From: Salinimicrobium tongyeongense
GTDB lineage: Bacteria; Bacteroidota; Bacteroidia; Flavobacteriales; Flavobacteriaceae
NCBI RefSeq assembly: GCF_026109735.1
Contig: NZ_CP069620.1
Coordinates: 620,001 to 684,000, forward strand
DNA length: 64,000 bases
Reading direction: 5' to 3'
The notes under the pieces are model-generated. The model was not told the DNA's origin, ran no database searches, and saw nothing but the letters and a program-made list of their open reading frames with translations. Numbering within the stretch: position 1 is the first letter of the stretch; every line of letters begins with the position of its first letter. Made by a program: the position numbers and the translations under genes. Below are positions 41,928 through 51,024 of the stretch, piece by piece.

Positions 41928-44334
41928 TCTTTCGGAATTTACGTCCATAATCAATATTCAGGACAATATCATTTTTGCCAATAATGGTAACGTGGTTCTT
42001 TGTTATGAGGGGATGTTACCTGAAATCTACTCTTTATCTGAAAAGGATTTAGAAGACATCCATGGAGTATGGTTTCAGGCTCTAAAATCCCTGCCCACAG
42101 GTAGTGTTGTACACAAACAGGATATTTACTTAAAAAAATCATATGCTGCCGATCAGTTGCCGAATACTACTTTTTTAGAAAAGGCAACACACGAACATTT
42201 CAAAGGCAGGGAATATATGGAACATCGCTGCTATCTGTTTTTCATTCTCACCAAAAACAAAGCATTAAATAACCGGAAGTATGTCAATCCATTTCGAAAG
42301 GTCTCTAAAGGGACGTGGCAGGAATTGGATGATAATCTCAATAGTTTTATCAGCTCTGTCAGCGATTCCGTTTCCTTTATCAATAATAGCCGAAAAATGT
42401 CTTTTGTTCCCCTTGGTGAAGTGGAAATTCAGGCTTTGACCAATAGCTTCTTTAATGGCTTTCAGGAAGGTTTTGATACAGATATACTACTGAATAAATC
42501 CAATATTCAGGTTGGTGATAATTTTTTTGATGCCCTTGCTATCAACAGCGAACGCTGTTTTGGCGAAACTGTTCAGAGCAGTAAGGTCAACGAAAGGTTT
42601 ACTTCGGATGATTTTGTATTCCACCAGGGTTTTATTGACGGCCTCGGCTTGACCCTTAATGAAAATCATATGGTGAACCAGATTCTCTACCTCGATGACA
42701 AACAAAAATGGCGGAAGCTTCTTGAGAACAAAATTGAAGAACTCAATAAGAGTTCAAATTTCGGATCTCAGAACAAGGTGGTGCTGGGTAAAATTCAGCA
42801 TATCCTTGATCAAATTAATGCGGATGATACCTCCAGGATTATCCGTGGTCATCTCAATGTCATCTATTGGGCTAAGGAAACCGGAGAGCTGGCCCAGATA
42901 GCTTCGAAGGTAAAGACTGAATTTAAGGAGCTGGATATTACGCCGTACTACCCGAGGGGAGAGGAACGAAAAAACTATGTCCTAAATAGCTACTGTTGTT
43001 TTTCTTCCAATTTTTCCAATGCAGATTTATATGTGACCGATTTAAAACATGCGCTTTGCCTGCTGATCAATAACACAAATTACAAATCTGATCCCACAGG
43101 AATCATCTTCAATGATCGTGAACACAACATCCCAGTGCTAAAGGATGTATGGGACGAAATAAAGAAGCGGATTAAAGCACGAAACTTTGCCATTTTTGCC
43201 CCTACAGGGGAAGGAAAATCTTTTCTGGCCAATAATATTCTGCGGCAGTACTTTGAGAGCGGAGTTCGCCTTGTAATTATTGATCTTGGTGGATCTTATA
43301 CAAAGTTCGCAAAGTTATATCCGGAGAAATATATAGTGTTGAGATATGAGAGTGGAAAAAATCTAGGCATCAATCCGTTCTATATCAGTAATCCAAAGGA
43401 TATCACGCCTGAACGTCTGGAAGATTTGTCAATGTTCCTGTTTGAACTGTTTGGTTCCGATTTGAAAGTAACCAAGGCCCAGTCTGTTTCAATCAAAAAA
43501 ATATTGCGCTATTACTACTCCAACGTTCCCGAAAAACATTCCCTGGATAGTTTTTATAGGTTCATAGAAACCAATCAAAAAGATCTACTTCCAAAACTCA
43601 AGATCCATCCTGATTATTTCAACATAGTCAACTTTCTACACGTGATGTCCGAATATGTCAGGGACGGCCTGTACAGCTTTCTTTTTGAAATTAGCGAGGA
43701 TCAGACCTATAAAATTGAAGACAAACGATTGATTGTATTTGAGCTTGATGAAGTAAAGGACAATAAGGAAGTTCTTTCGGTAATGCTTAAGCTTATCAAA
43801 TCTGCTATCCAGCGGACCATTTGGAAAAACCCTGCGGAGAAAGGAATTATTCTATTTGATGAATTTGCCAAGCAATTAAAATTTGAAAACGTACTGGAGA
43901 GTGTAGAGTTCTACTATCAAGCAATTCGGAAACAGAACGGGGCAATCGGTATCATTTTACAATCTATTAACCAGTTGCCAAACAATTCCACCTCGGCAAG
44001 CATTCTGGAGAACACCCAGGTTATTTACAGCCTGCACAATGAAAAGGGATATAAGGAGCTGGCCACGCGGTTAAACCTTTCCAGTCATGACCTTAACCAG
44101 TTAAAATCTATCAGGAACAATCTTTCCGGAGAGCGCAAGTACACCGAAATGTTTATCAAGATTGGAAAGGAAAGCAATGTTTTTCGTCTGGAAGTGCCAA
44201 GGGAGGTATATGCAGCTTATTTAACTGATGGATTTGAAAATGAAGAAATAATGAGGCTCTACCGGGAACATCATGATATGGAAAAGGCCATTAGGCTATA
44301 TACGACAGAAAATCGGCTAACTATAAAAATTTAA
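41914..44334 (+). CDS. traG: TraG conjugation ATPase (VirB4-like)
   Basis: 806-residue cytoplasmic ATPase that powers assembly and transfer in the type IV secretion system. Walker A is FAPTGEGKSFLANN (about residues 428-441) and Walker B IILFDEFAKQ (about 645). The C-terminal part includes QSINQLPNNSTSASILENTQ, typical of VirB4/TraG. It is the largest gene of the tra operon and follows traF with overlap. Intact. Confidence 0.95.
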   Translation: MSKINLSEFTSIINIQDNIIFANNGNVVLCYEGMLPEIYSLSEKDLEDIHGVWFQALKSLPTGSVVHKQDIYLKKSYAADQLPNTTFLEKATHEHFKGREYMEHRCYLFFILTKNKALNNRKYVNPFRKVSKGTWQELDDNLNSFISSVSDSVSFINNSRKMSFVPLGEVEIQALTNSFFNGFQEGFDTDILLNKSNIQVGDNFFDALAINSERCFGETVQSSKVNERFTSDDFVFHQGFIDGLGLTLNENHMVNQILYLDDKQKWRKLLENKIEELNKSSNFGSQNKVVLGKIQHILDQINADDTSRIIRGHLNVIYWAKETGELAQIASKVKTEFKELDITPYYPRGEERKNYVLNSYCCFSSNFSNADLYVTDLKHALCLLINNTNYKSDPTGIIFNDREHNIPVLKDVWDEIKKRIKARNFAIFAPTGEGKSFLANNILRQYFESGVRLVIIDLGGSYTKFAKLYPEKYIVLRYESGKNLGINPFYISNPKDITPERLEDLSMFLFELFGSDLKVTKAQSVSIKKILRYYYSNVPEKHSLDSFYRFIETNQKDLLPKLKIHPDYFNIVNFLHVMSEYVRDGLYSFLFEISEDQTYKIEDKRLIVFELDEVKDNKEVLSVMLKLIKSAIQRTIWKNPAEKGIILFDEFAKQLKFENVLESVEFYYQAIRKQNGAIGIILQSINQLPNNSTSASILENTQVIYSLHNEKGYKELATRLNLSSHDLNQLKSIRNNLSGERKYTEMFIKIGKESNVFRLEVPREVYAAYLTDGFENEEIMRLYREHHDMEKAIRLYTTENRLTIKI

Positions 44335-44338
44335 AAAC

Positions 44339-44908
44339 ATGAAAAATTTACTTTTAACCCTAAGTTTGATACTATTCATAAATGCCAGTTCCGCCGGTCA
44401 GGGAATGCCGGTGTACGATAACACGAACTTTATCAGCCTGGTGAAGTCACTAGTTGAATCTGCCAAGCAAACCGCTCAACTCTTAAAAACTGCGGAATTT
44501 CTAAAACAGCAGAAAGAAAATCTTGAAAAGGTGAATTCTGTGGTGAAGCAACTGAAGGCAGTTCATGAAATAGGCCGAAACAATCAACGTCTTATTGGGG
44601 TAATGCAAAACGATCTAAGAGAAATCCTGGACTCGCCCTATATCAAACCGGAAGAAGTTATACGGATATCGGAATCTTTTAATGCCATTGTAGATAATTC
44701 TTTGGAAACAATGGATTTCATAGATGAAATCTTGTCCAGTGATTATCTAAAAATGAGTGACGGGGAGCGTACAGAAATGCTTCAGGAAAAGGAAATTCAG
44801 TCCAGGGAAATGGTTATGGAGATCAATATGAAAACCAACCGCTATCGGAATATCATTTCTTTCAGAAAGATGCAGGATAAGATCAACAATCGTGAAACAA
44901 ATTTTTAG
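44339..44908 (+). CDS. TraI-like periplasmic conjugation protein (VirB5-like)
   Basis: 189-residue exported protein: signal sequence about 1-20 (ending SSAGQ) followed by nearly continuous helix with heptad character (KQTAQLLKTAEFLKQQKENL onward). Position between traG and traJ and the helical periplasmic form match the TraI/VirB5-like component. It follows traG by 4 bases. Confidence 0.7.
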   Translation: MKNLLLTLSLILFINASSAGQGMPVYDNTNFISLVKSLVESAKQTAQLLKTAEFLKQQKENLEKVNSVVKQLKAVHEIGRNNQRLIGVMQNDLREILDSPYIKPEEVIRISESFNAIVDNSLETMDFIDEILSSDYLKMSDGERTEMLQEKEIQSREMVMEINMKTNRYRNIISFRKMQDKINNRETNF

Positions 44909-44910
44909 AG

Positions 44911-45753
44911 ATGAGTGTTATCATTCTTTTAGGAATTGGACTGGAATATGTAGATACTGTTTTCCAGACCATACAGAACAGTGAATTTTCACAGTACACC
45001 ATAGTGGGAATGAAAACGCTGGCTGTGCTCTTTTTTCTTGTGAACATTCTTAAGAAATACAATGAAGGCATTGCCGATAAAGAAGGCTATACTTGGGGAC
45101 TAAGCCCGGGGGAACTTGCAAAGAATTTTGCAGTTGTGCTACTGGTAATTTTCTCCACACAAATTTTAGGATTTTTTGATGAAATTTTAGTGGCCATTGA
45201 AGATCGCTATCGGGATACGGCTCCTGCCTTGCTACCCTTGCAAATGCAGGACATCCCCATTGAAGAAGATGTAAGCATAGTGGATGCTGCAAGAAAGGCC
45301 ATGTCTTTGTTGTACGAATTTTTATTAACTCCCTTGTATGGCTTTAAAATGATAGCTTTTATTCTAAGTCTTCTACTATGGATTTTGGACCTGTTCATCT
45401 ATCCATTGTTCCTGGCTGAACGTTATTTTTTATTAGGGTTAATGCAGGCTTTTTTCCCTCTGGTCATTAGCCTGGCCGTGTTCGAGAAGTTTCGTTCCCT
45501 GGCGTATAACTTCTTCAAGTTGTATGCCGCAGTCTATATGCTCGTTCCGGCATTTTTCCTGGTAAACGTTTTTATTAATGCCATATACACGGAAATTAAT
45601 ACCAATTTTTGGACGAACCTTTTCGGTACTGACGTGGGTAGTGATTTTTTTGCCCCGGTAGTTGAACTGGGATCCATCGGGTTTATCTTTTTCCTGAAGT
45701 TTAAACTTTACAGGCGGGCAACTTCTTTTACACTAAGACTTTTTACATCATGA
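44911..45753 (+). CDS. traJ: TraJ conjugation membrane protein (VirB6-like)
   Basis: 280-residue polytopic inner-membrane protein with about six hydrophobic segments (for example MKTLAVLFFLVNIL, FAVVLLVIFSTQILGFF, IAFILSLLLWILDLFIYPLF, FFPLVISLAVF). This is the TraJ/VirB6-like channel part. Starts 2 bases after the TraI-like gene and overlaps traK by 4 bases (ATGA). Confidence 0.88.
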   Translation: MSVIILLGIGLEYVDTVFQTIQNSEFSQYTIVGMKTLAVLFFLVNILKKYNEGIADKEGYTWGLSPGELAKNFAVVLLVIFSTQILGFFDEILVAIEDRYRDTAPALLPLQMQDIPIEEDVSIVDAARKAMSLLYEFLLTPLYGFKMIAFILSLLLWILDLFIYPLFLAERYFLLGLMQAFFPLVISLAVFEKFRSLAYNFFKLYAAVYMLVPAFFLVNVFINAIYTEINTNFWTNLFGTDVGSDFFAPVVELGSIGFIFFLKFKLYRRATSFTLRLFTS

Positions 45754-46364
45754 AAACACCTTATCAAAATATATATTCCGTGTTAAAGTTAAACAGGTTT
45801 GTAGTTATTGCTGTAGTTATTTGCGCATTCTCTTCGAGCATCTTTTCGGGATGGATAGCATTTTCAATCAATAAAAAAGCACTAAATAGTGCCTTTGCGG
45901 TTAATACAAACGGAGAGGTAATCCCGTTAAAACTGGTTTCCCAAAAAGAAAACTTCAAGGTGGAAGCACTGGCACATTTGGCGTTATTTCACAATTACTT
46001 CTATAACATCGATGCCAGCAATTATGAGAAAAATCTTGAAAAAGCACTTTGGCTGGGAAATAGCTCTGTCGATAATCTATACCGTCAGAAGAAAGCTGAT
46101 GGTGTTTACAACAGATTAATTCAATATTCACTGGTTCAAAAGATACTTAGTGTTAACTCTGAACTGGAGGAACAAGAAGAAAAGTACAGCTTTAAAACCA
46201 CAACAATTTTTGAGATCAACCGCGGATCTGTAATTGACACTTATGAGCTGGTTTCCACAGGAAACCTGATCACTGTAGATCGAAATTTCCCAAACAACCC
46301 ACACGGGTTGCTTATCACAAACTACTTTGAAAACACTTTAAAGAAACTAGATAATGAAAATTAA
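45750..46364 (+). CDS. traK: TraK conjugation protein (VirB8-like)
   Basis: 204-residue bitopic protein: one membrane helix near the N-terminus (about 15-38) and a periplasmic domain of the VirB8/NTF2-like type (ALAHLALFHNYFYNIDASNY ...). The family-like N-terminus (YQNIYSVLKLNRFVVI) supports TraK. Overlaps traJ and traM. Confidence 0.88.
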   Translation: MKTPYQNIYSVLKLNRFVVIAVVICAFSSSIFSGWIAFSINKKALNSAFAVNTNGEVIPLKLVSQKENFKVEALAHLALFHNYFYNIDASNYEKNLEKALWLGNSSVDNLYRQKKADGVYNRLIQYSLVQKILSVNSELEEQEEKYSFKTTTIFEINRGSVIDTYELVSTGNLITVDRNFPNNPHGLLITNYFENTLKKLDNEN

Positions 46365-47283
46365 GAAGAATAAAATAGTGTTTGGGACTGTAATCGCAGT
46401 AATATTCATATTTCTAATTTCCTATTCGCTTATGATTCTTGGCGATGACAAAAGTGAAAGCCAAAATTTGAAACAAACCTTGGTGCCTGAACTAGAACAG
46501 GAATCGAAGGAATACGATTCCAAACTAGATGCCATAAATGATTTGAGGGAAGTGCGGGAAACCAACGCTCCCAGTATCTACGATGAGAAGCTGATAGATT
46601 CCCTGGGTTTTTATGACACAGATTTAACCGAAAAGGAAAAGGAAAGGATTGTTGACAGTATCTATGAATCCGGACGTATAAAATATTCAGAAAGAATACA
46701 CCAGGAATTCAGTCCAGAACAAAAATTAGATACCCCCACTCCTCGAGTGGCAAGTGAGGAGACAGAGCAAGAGCAGAAAATCGAGGCCAAAGAGATGGGA
46801 TTGGAGCATCAACTGTTCTTTGCCTCCTCCCCTACTTCAGATAGTAAGCTTATTGCTGCGGATATCCCTTCGGTTGTATATGCTGTGGTGGATGGAAACC
46901 AGGTCGTAAAAGCCAATTCCAGACTCCGGATGCGCTTGACATCCACTGCAAAGATCAATGATCAATGGATTCCCAAAAATACTGTTGTCTATGGTTTTAT
47001 TAGTTTTCAGCCGAACAGGACACTGGTCGAAGTTGAAAATATAGACCATCATCCGGTAAACCTGAAGGCGTTCGACCTCCAGGATGGCAGCGAAGGTATT
47101 TACGTGGAAAACAGTTTCCGCGCCGAGGCAACCAGTGAAGTCCTGGATGATATTATTCAGGAAATAAACATTCCAAGTGTGCCACAAATTAGTGGAATAA
47201 CCAAGGTACTTAGGCGCAACAACCGGAACGTAAAAGTAACCGTACTCAATGATTACAAACTCATTTTAAAACCAGGTTTATGA
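46354..47283 (+). CDS. traM: TraM conjugation protein (VirB10-like)
   Basis: 309-residue protein with one N-terminal membrane helix (about 9-29), a charged Glu/Lys-rich linker to about 150, and a C-terminal beta-rich domain (VDGNQVVKANSRLRMRLT ... GFISFQPNRTLVEVENI) as in VirB10/TraM. It links inner and outer membrane parts of the channel. Overlaps traK by 11 bases and traN by 4. Confidence 0.9.
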   Translation: MKIKKNKIVFGTVIAVIFIFLISYSLMILGDDKSESQNLKQTLVPELEQESKEYDSKLDAINDLREVRETNAPSIYDEKLIDSLGFYDTDLTEKEKERIVDSIYESGRIKYSERIHQEFSPEQKLDTPTPRVASEETEQEQKIEAKEMGLEHQLFFASSPTSDSKLIAADIPSVVYAVVDGNQVVKANSRLRMRLTSTAKINDQWIPKNTVVYGFISFQPNRTLVEVENIDHHPVNLKAFDLQDGSEGIYVENSFRAEATSEVLDDIIQEINIPSVPQISGITKVLRRNNRNVKVTVLNDYKLILKPGL

Positions 47284-48119
47284 AAACAAATGTATTATTT
47301 CTATTGTTCCTCACCGCTTGTGCATTTCACCCCAGTTTGGCACAAGAAAGAAAAATCCTCGACACCATTTTTGCAAATGACCAAAAGAATGTGGCTCTGT
47401 TCTTTCCGAAACCTATAAGGCAGGGAATAACAGGTTCTGACAATTTTGTTTTTACATATAACCGGGAAGCGGAACAGCATTTTGGACTCTTACAGGCCAA
47501 ACCCGGAAAAGAAAGTAATCTTCTGGTAATCAACACAAACGGCTCTATTTTTTCTTATATTTTAAAATATAAGGAACACCTTGATCAGCTGAATTATTTT
47601 GTTTTAAAATCTGACACCATAGGCAATGAAAAACCTGAGGTTATCGGTGAATCTCGGGTAAACAAGGAAGAGCCTAAAGAAAGCGACAAAACCTACTACT
47701 ACGACAAATTTTGCTCCTTTCTGGTTGAACGCAAACAGAAAATAGGGGGGCTAAAAAAACGGAATCAGGATATCGTCTTAACTGTTGAAAATATTGTATT
47801 TGATAAAGAAGAACTGTATTTCGTTATCCATATAGAAAATAAATCATCCCTGGATTATGATTTAAATTTTCTGAATGTGGGAATTGAGACTAGGCAAAAA
47901 GGTAAAAAGAAATCTTCTCAGACCAATTATCAAGAACCAATATTTACATATGGTCTGCCCACTAGAGTCAAAGAAGGTGAAACAGAAAAACTGGTGTACG
48001 TGCTACCAAAATTTTCTTTGGGAGATGACCGTAGGGTAGTACTGGAACTGAATGAAAAAAATGGCGGGAGAAATATTAAATTAAAAGTACCACATAAACA
48101 TATCAATAATCCTAATTAA
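47280..48119 (+). CDS. traN: TraN conjugation protein (VirB9-like, DUF4138)
   Basis: 279-residue secreted beta-rich protein: signal sequence 1-21 (ending SLAQE), then NVALFFPKPIRQGITGSDNF and FGLLQAKPGKESNLLV, hallmarks of TraN/DUF4138. It forms the outer-membrane-proximal part of the secretion channel with TraM. Last recognisable tra gene before the lipoprotein; no TraO, TraP or TraQ homologue is seen after it. Confidence 0.9.
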   Translation: MKTNVLFLLFLTACAFHPSLAQERKILDTIFANDQKNVALFFPKPIRQGITGSDNFVFTYNREAEQHFGLLQAKPGKESNLLVINTNGSIFSYILKYKEHLDQLNYFVLKSDTIGNEKPEVIGESRVNKEEPKESDKTYYYDKFCSFLVERKQKIGGLKKRNQDIVLTVENIVFDKEELYFVIHIENKSSLDYDLNFLNVGIETRQKGKKKSSQTNYQEPIFTYGLPTRVKEGETEKLVYVLPKFSLGDDRRVVLELNEKNGGRNIKLKVPHKHINNPN

Positions 48120-48127
48120 AAAGCGTC

Positions 48128-48490
48128 ATGAAAAGAATCCTCCTTTATTCTGTCATTCTAGCTTTGGTAGGTTGTAATGAAAAGAAAATGGCCCACACAG
48201 AGACCGCTAAAATTGTTGCAGAAAGTTTCTACTACAAGGACAATGCTACCCTGAAAAAACATACCACCACCGAAAGTTATGCCATTTTATCAAGCCTCCA
48301 GGATTTATTTGCTGAAGATGAAAAATCCGAAATTAACTTTGAAGTCATTGAGGATACCATTAATAGTGACGTAGCCTGGGTGCGCTATTCTACTTCGTTC
48401 GAAGAAAAACCGAGCATTTTCAAGTTAGTTAAAGAAGATGGGCAGTGGAAGGTAACAGAGCAGAAACCGCGGGAGGAAGAACCATTTTAA
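48128..48490 (+). CDS. Small lipoprotein with NTF2-like (DUF4878-like) domain
   Basis: 120-residue lipoprotein (signal ending LALVGC, Cys 16). The mature part follows the NTF2-like/DUF4878 outline: AESFYYKDNATLKKHTTTES, then VAWVRYSTSF and FKLVKEDGQWKV. It is the last gene of the tra operon, 8 bases after traN. In this position it may serve the channel or exclude entry of a second element; neither is shown by sequence. Confidence 0.65.
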   Translation: MKRILLYSVILALVGCNEKKMAHTETAKIVAESFYYKDNATLKKHTTTESYAILSSLQDLFAEDEKSEINFEVIEDTINSDVAWVRYSTSFEEKPSIFKLVKEDGQWKVTEQKPREEEPF

Positions 48491-48551
48491 TTTAACATTT
48501 TGCTATCCGATTTTCGAGTGCTGTGATTTTAAATTACATTAGTGGCCCTAA

Positions 48552-49598
48552 ATGATAGAAACCCTCCACTTTATGGAATTAGAAATCCGACAAATTGCCA
48601 TACATTATTTAGAAAAAGAAGCTAAAAAAACGATGGCTGATATTGATTACTCCGACCAGCCGTTGGAAAAAAATGAATTTGCTTTAAATCTTATTAAACA
48701 AGTCCATAAGGCAGTAAATATCAGTCCAAGCTTAAAAAATGCATCCTTTAAAGAAGATGAAGAAAATAAATTTACCCTTACACTAAAGGATTATATAGAA
48801 AATCCATCAGATGATAATTTTTCCTCATTTACACATTCTTTAGATATATTGAGAGAAAAGGTTGCCAAAGAACCTTTTGCGGTAGGGGGATATTATCTCT
48901 TCGCGGATTATACTATTCAAAAAGTCAGATATCTTTCAGTAATACTGCTTAGAAAAAAATCCGGGATAAACATTATTAAAAAGGAAGGGGCTTACGTTTT
49001 AGATAGTACTGAAAACATAAATATTGAGAAAATAGCGATGGGAGTGAGGCTTAACTTCAGTATCTACAATTCCCAATCAGATGATCGCAATTATTTAGCT
49101 TTAATAACCACTCAACAAGACGGGGAAGTGTCAGGTTATTTTAAAGATTGGGTACTTGCAGCAGGCTTAATTAAGAATTCTGTAAATACTGAAAACATGA
49201 TTAAGCTAATTAAAACAATTCCTTTACCAGTGGACGAAGAGGGCAAAGAACTTTTTAGTCGCGGAGAATTCAATAAAGCTATATTTGAGCAGGTAAACAA
49301 TAGAAAAGATAAGCGTGTTAATTTATTTGAACTAGGGGCTACTTTCTATGGCGAAGAAAACAGAAATTCTCTTCGAGATTTTGCCGATTCTAACGGGATA
49401 ACTATAGATTCTGAATTCAAAAGAGACGCACCGAAATGGAAATCGTTGATTTCCATAAAGGCATCAGTTCCAGGAATTAATATAAATGTTGACTTTGATC
49501 AATTTGGGCAACATGGAGTGCAAATCAAAAATGGTAAGGTGATTATAAATTCCGAAGAACTGGCTAACTCTATGCAGGAGCAATATGATCAATACTAA
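48552..49598 (+). CDS. NA37 (YejK/NdpA-type) nucleoid-associated protein of a two-gene cassette
   Basis: 348-residue protein similar along its length to E. coli YejK (37-kDa nucleoid-associated protein). Conserved blocks: LREKVAKEPFAVGGYYLFADY (about 97-117), INIEKIAMGVRLNFSIYN (about 157-174), YFKDWVLAAG (about 197), and the C-terminal ININVDFDQFG. Members bind DNA. The first ATG is at 48552; a second at 48573 (MELEIRQIA) aligns better with YejK and may be the real start. It overlaps the following membrane-protein gene by 14 bases. Placed as cargo between tra and mob genes, it is probably the sensor of a two-gene defence or exclusion system (inference). Confidence 0.78.
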   Translation: MIETLHFMELEIRQIAIHYLEKEAKKTMADIDYSDQPLEKNEFALNLIKQVHKAVNISPSLKNASFKEDEENKFTLTLKDYIENPSDDNFSSFTHSLDILREKVAKEPFAVGGYYLFADYTIQKVRYLSVILLRKKSGINIIKKEGAYVLDSTENINIEKIAMGVRLNFSIYNSQSDDRNYLALITTQQDGEVSGYFKDWVLAAGLIKNSVNTENMIKLIKTIPLPVDEEGKELFSRGEFNKAIFEQVNNRKDKRVNLFELGATFYGEENRNSLRDFADSNGITIDSEFKRDAPKWKSLISIKASVPGININVDFDQFGQHGVQIKNGKVIINSEELANSMQEQYDQY

Positions 49599-50787
49599 GA
49601 CCGGAAATAAAAATATTGATACATTTTTAGAATGTTATAATAAGAACCTTAAATCTGGTTCACCTAGATATGATGGTAGTAGATTGATACTAAATATTAA
49701 GTCTGATTTTCAGGAAGCAAAATCAAATATTGAAAATGTTTTTTATGAGGTGAACACGCTGGTGGCAGGTTCAATTGAAATTAAGTTATCTTCTTGTAAA
49801 ATTACCAATGTCAGCTTTTTTTTTGGCACGAATGATTTTTTTCAAAAATATGACCGCATAAAAAAGAACTTCATTCTTCAAAATATAATTATATTAAATA
49901 GTAGCGGACATCATATCCTGAAGAAAGAATATGACACCTATGACGAAGGCAATGCTGTCATTTACAATATTCATGAGTATCATCAAATTTTAGACTACTT
50001 CTTACGTACCCCGGAATTTACTCCATATAAGAGCGATACAGATAATCAATTTACCCTGATAAGTAAAACCCACGGCGTATTTAATGTAGGGTACAACTTG
50101 CCTGATGTTACTTTCTTTCAGAACGTGAATCTAAACGGCTTATTCAGCCGATTCCAAGAACAATTTGAAAAGAAAGAATTTATACAATTTTTTAAGGAGA
50201 TTGTAATAGCAGGAGTACATAATACTCCTGAAGAAAATCGATATAATGAAATTATCAGAGAACATAATAGTCTTCTGAATCTCGCTAAAAGAGATTATGA
50301 AACCTACGTCTCAAATTTTGCTTTTGATAAAATCAAATCAGAATTTAAAGAAGAGAGAGGAAAATATTTTGAAACTATCGATCGAAATATAGATTCGATT
50401 GGTAAGCAAGTAATATCATTCCCTCTTACGTTTGGGGCGACCGTATTCGCAAGTTATAAGGTAAAGGATCAACCTGAATTTCTAATTCTCATACTTGCGG
50501 CATATTTACTCTATACGATTATAGCTTTTCTAATCCTAAGAATGACCGCTTATAATGTAAAATGCCTTCGTAAAGACGTTAACGACGAAGAACTAACGAT
50601 TCAAAAATCTTATGGAGTAATTTATGAGGGGTTCAAATCAGATTTTAAAAAAATCAAGCATAAAATATTAAACCTTCGGTTTATCATTGGTGTGTTATAC
50701 TTTGTACTCATAATGTTATTACTCCTTTTTACAATTTTCACTTTTTATTATATCGATATAGATTATTTATCCTATTTAATGGAATGA
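49585..50787 (+). CDS. Membrane protein with soluble N-domain, partner of the NA37 protein
   Basis: 400-residue protein not recognised as a known family. The first about 265 residues are soluble with beta-rich start and a helical stretch (about 210-265, EENRYNEIIREHNSLLNLAK). Three hydrophobic segments follow (about 270-288, 293-315 and 365-392), the last at the C-terminus with ILMLLLLFTIFTFYY-like character. Start codon lies within the end of the NA37 gene. The layout (DNA-binding partner plus membrane effector) resembles the logic of abortive-infection pairs such as Kiwa, without visible homology. It may depolarise or breach the membrane when triggered; this is inference. Confidence 0.6.
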   Translation: MINTKTGNKNIDTFLECYNKNLKSGSPRYDGSRLILNIKSDFQEAKSNIENVFYEVNTLVAGSIEIKLSSCKITNVSFFFGTNDFFQKYDRIKKNFILQNIIILNSSGHHILKKEYDTYDEGNAVIYNIHEYHQILDYFLRTPEFTPYKSDTDNQFTLISKTHGVFNVGYNLPDVTFFQNVNLNGLFSRFQEQFEKKEFIQFFKEIVIAGVHNTPEENRYNEIIREHNSLLNLAKRDYETYVSNFAFDKIKSEFKEERGKYFETIDRNIDSIGKQVISFPLTFGATVFASYKVKDQPEFLILILAAYLLYTIIAFLILRMTAYNVKCLRKDVNDEELTIQKSYGVIYEGFKSDFKKIKHKILNLRFIIGVLYFVLIMLLLLFTIFTFYYIDIDYLSYLME

Positions 50788-50832
50788 GATCGGTCAATTT
50801 AAGCACAGTCAAACTACAATTTAAAGACTCGT

Positions 50833-51024
50833 TTACACCGCTCTATTTTTCTTAAAATTTTCCACTTGTTCAAAGATTTCCTCACAAATCTTATCTCGTT
50901 CTACCGGTGGATAACCATGTTGATCAGGCAATAAAATAAGTCCGAATTTAGGGCCTATTCCATGTCTTTTCTTTTGCTCCAGTCCGGGAATTTTGGAAGA
51001 AGGAACCTTTGGGCAAGTCTTCAT
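50833..51024 (-). CDS. Small hypothetical protein of the mob operon
   Basis: 63-residue soluble protein (GLEQKKRHGIGPKFGLILLP, then ERDKICEEIFEQVENF helix). Its ATG overlaps the stop of the coupling-ATPase gene (ATGA), good evidence that it is translated. No family recognised. It ends the leftward mob operon. Confidence 0.6.
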   Translation of the reverse strand: MKTCPKVPSSKIPGLEQKKRHGIGPKFGLILLPDQHGYPPVERDKICEEIFEQVENFKKNRAV

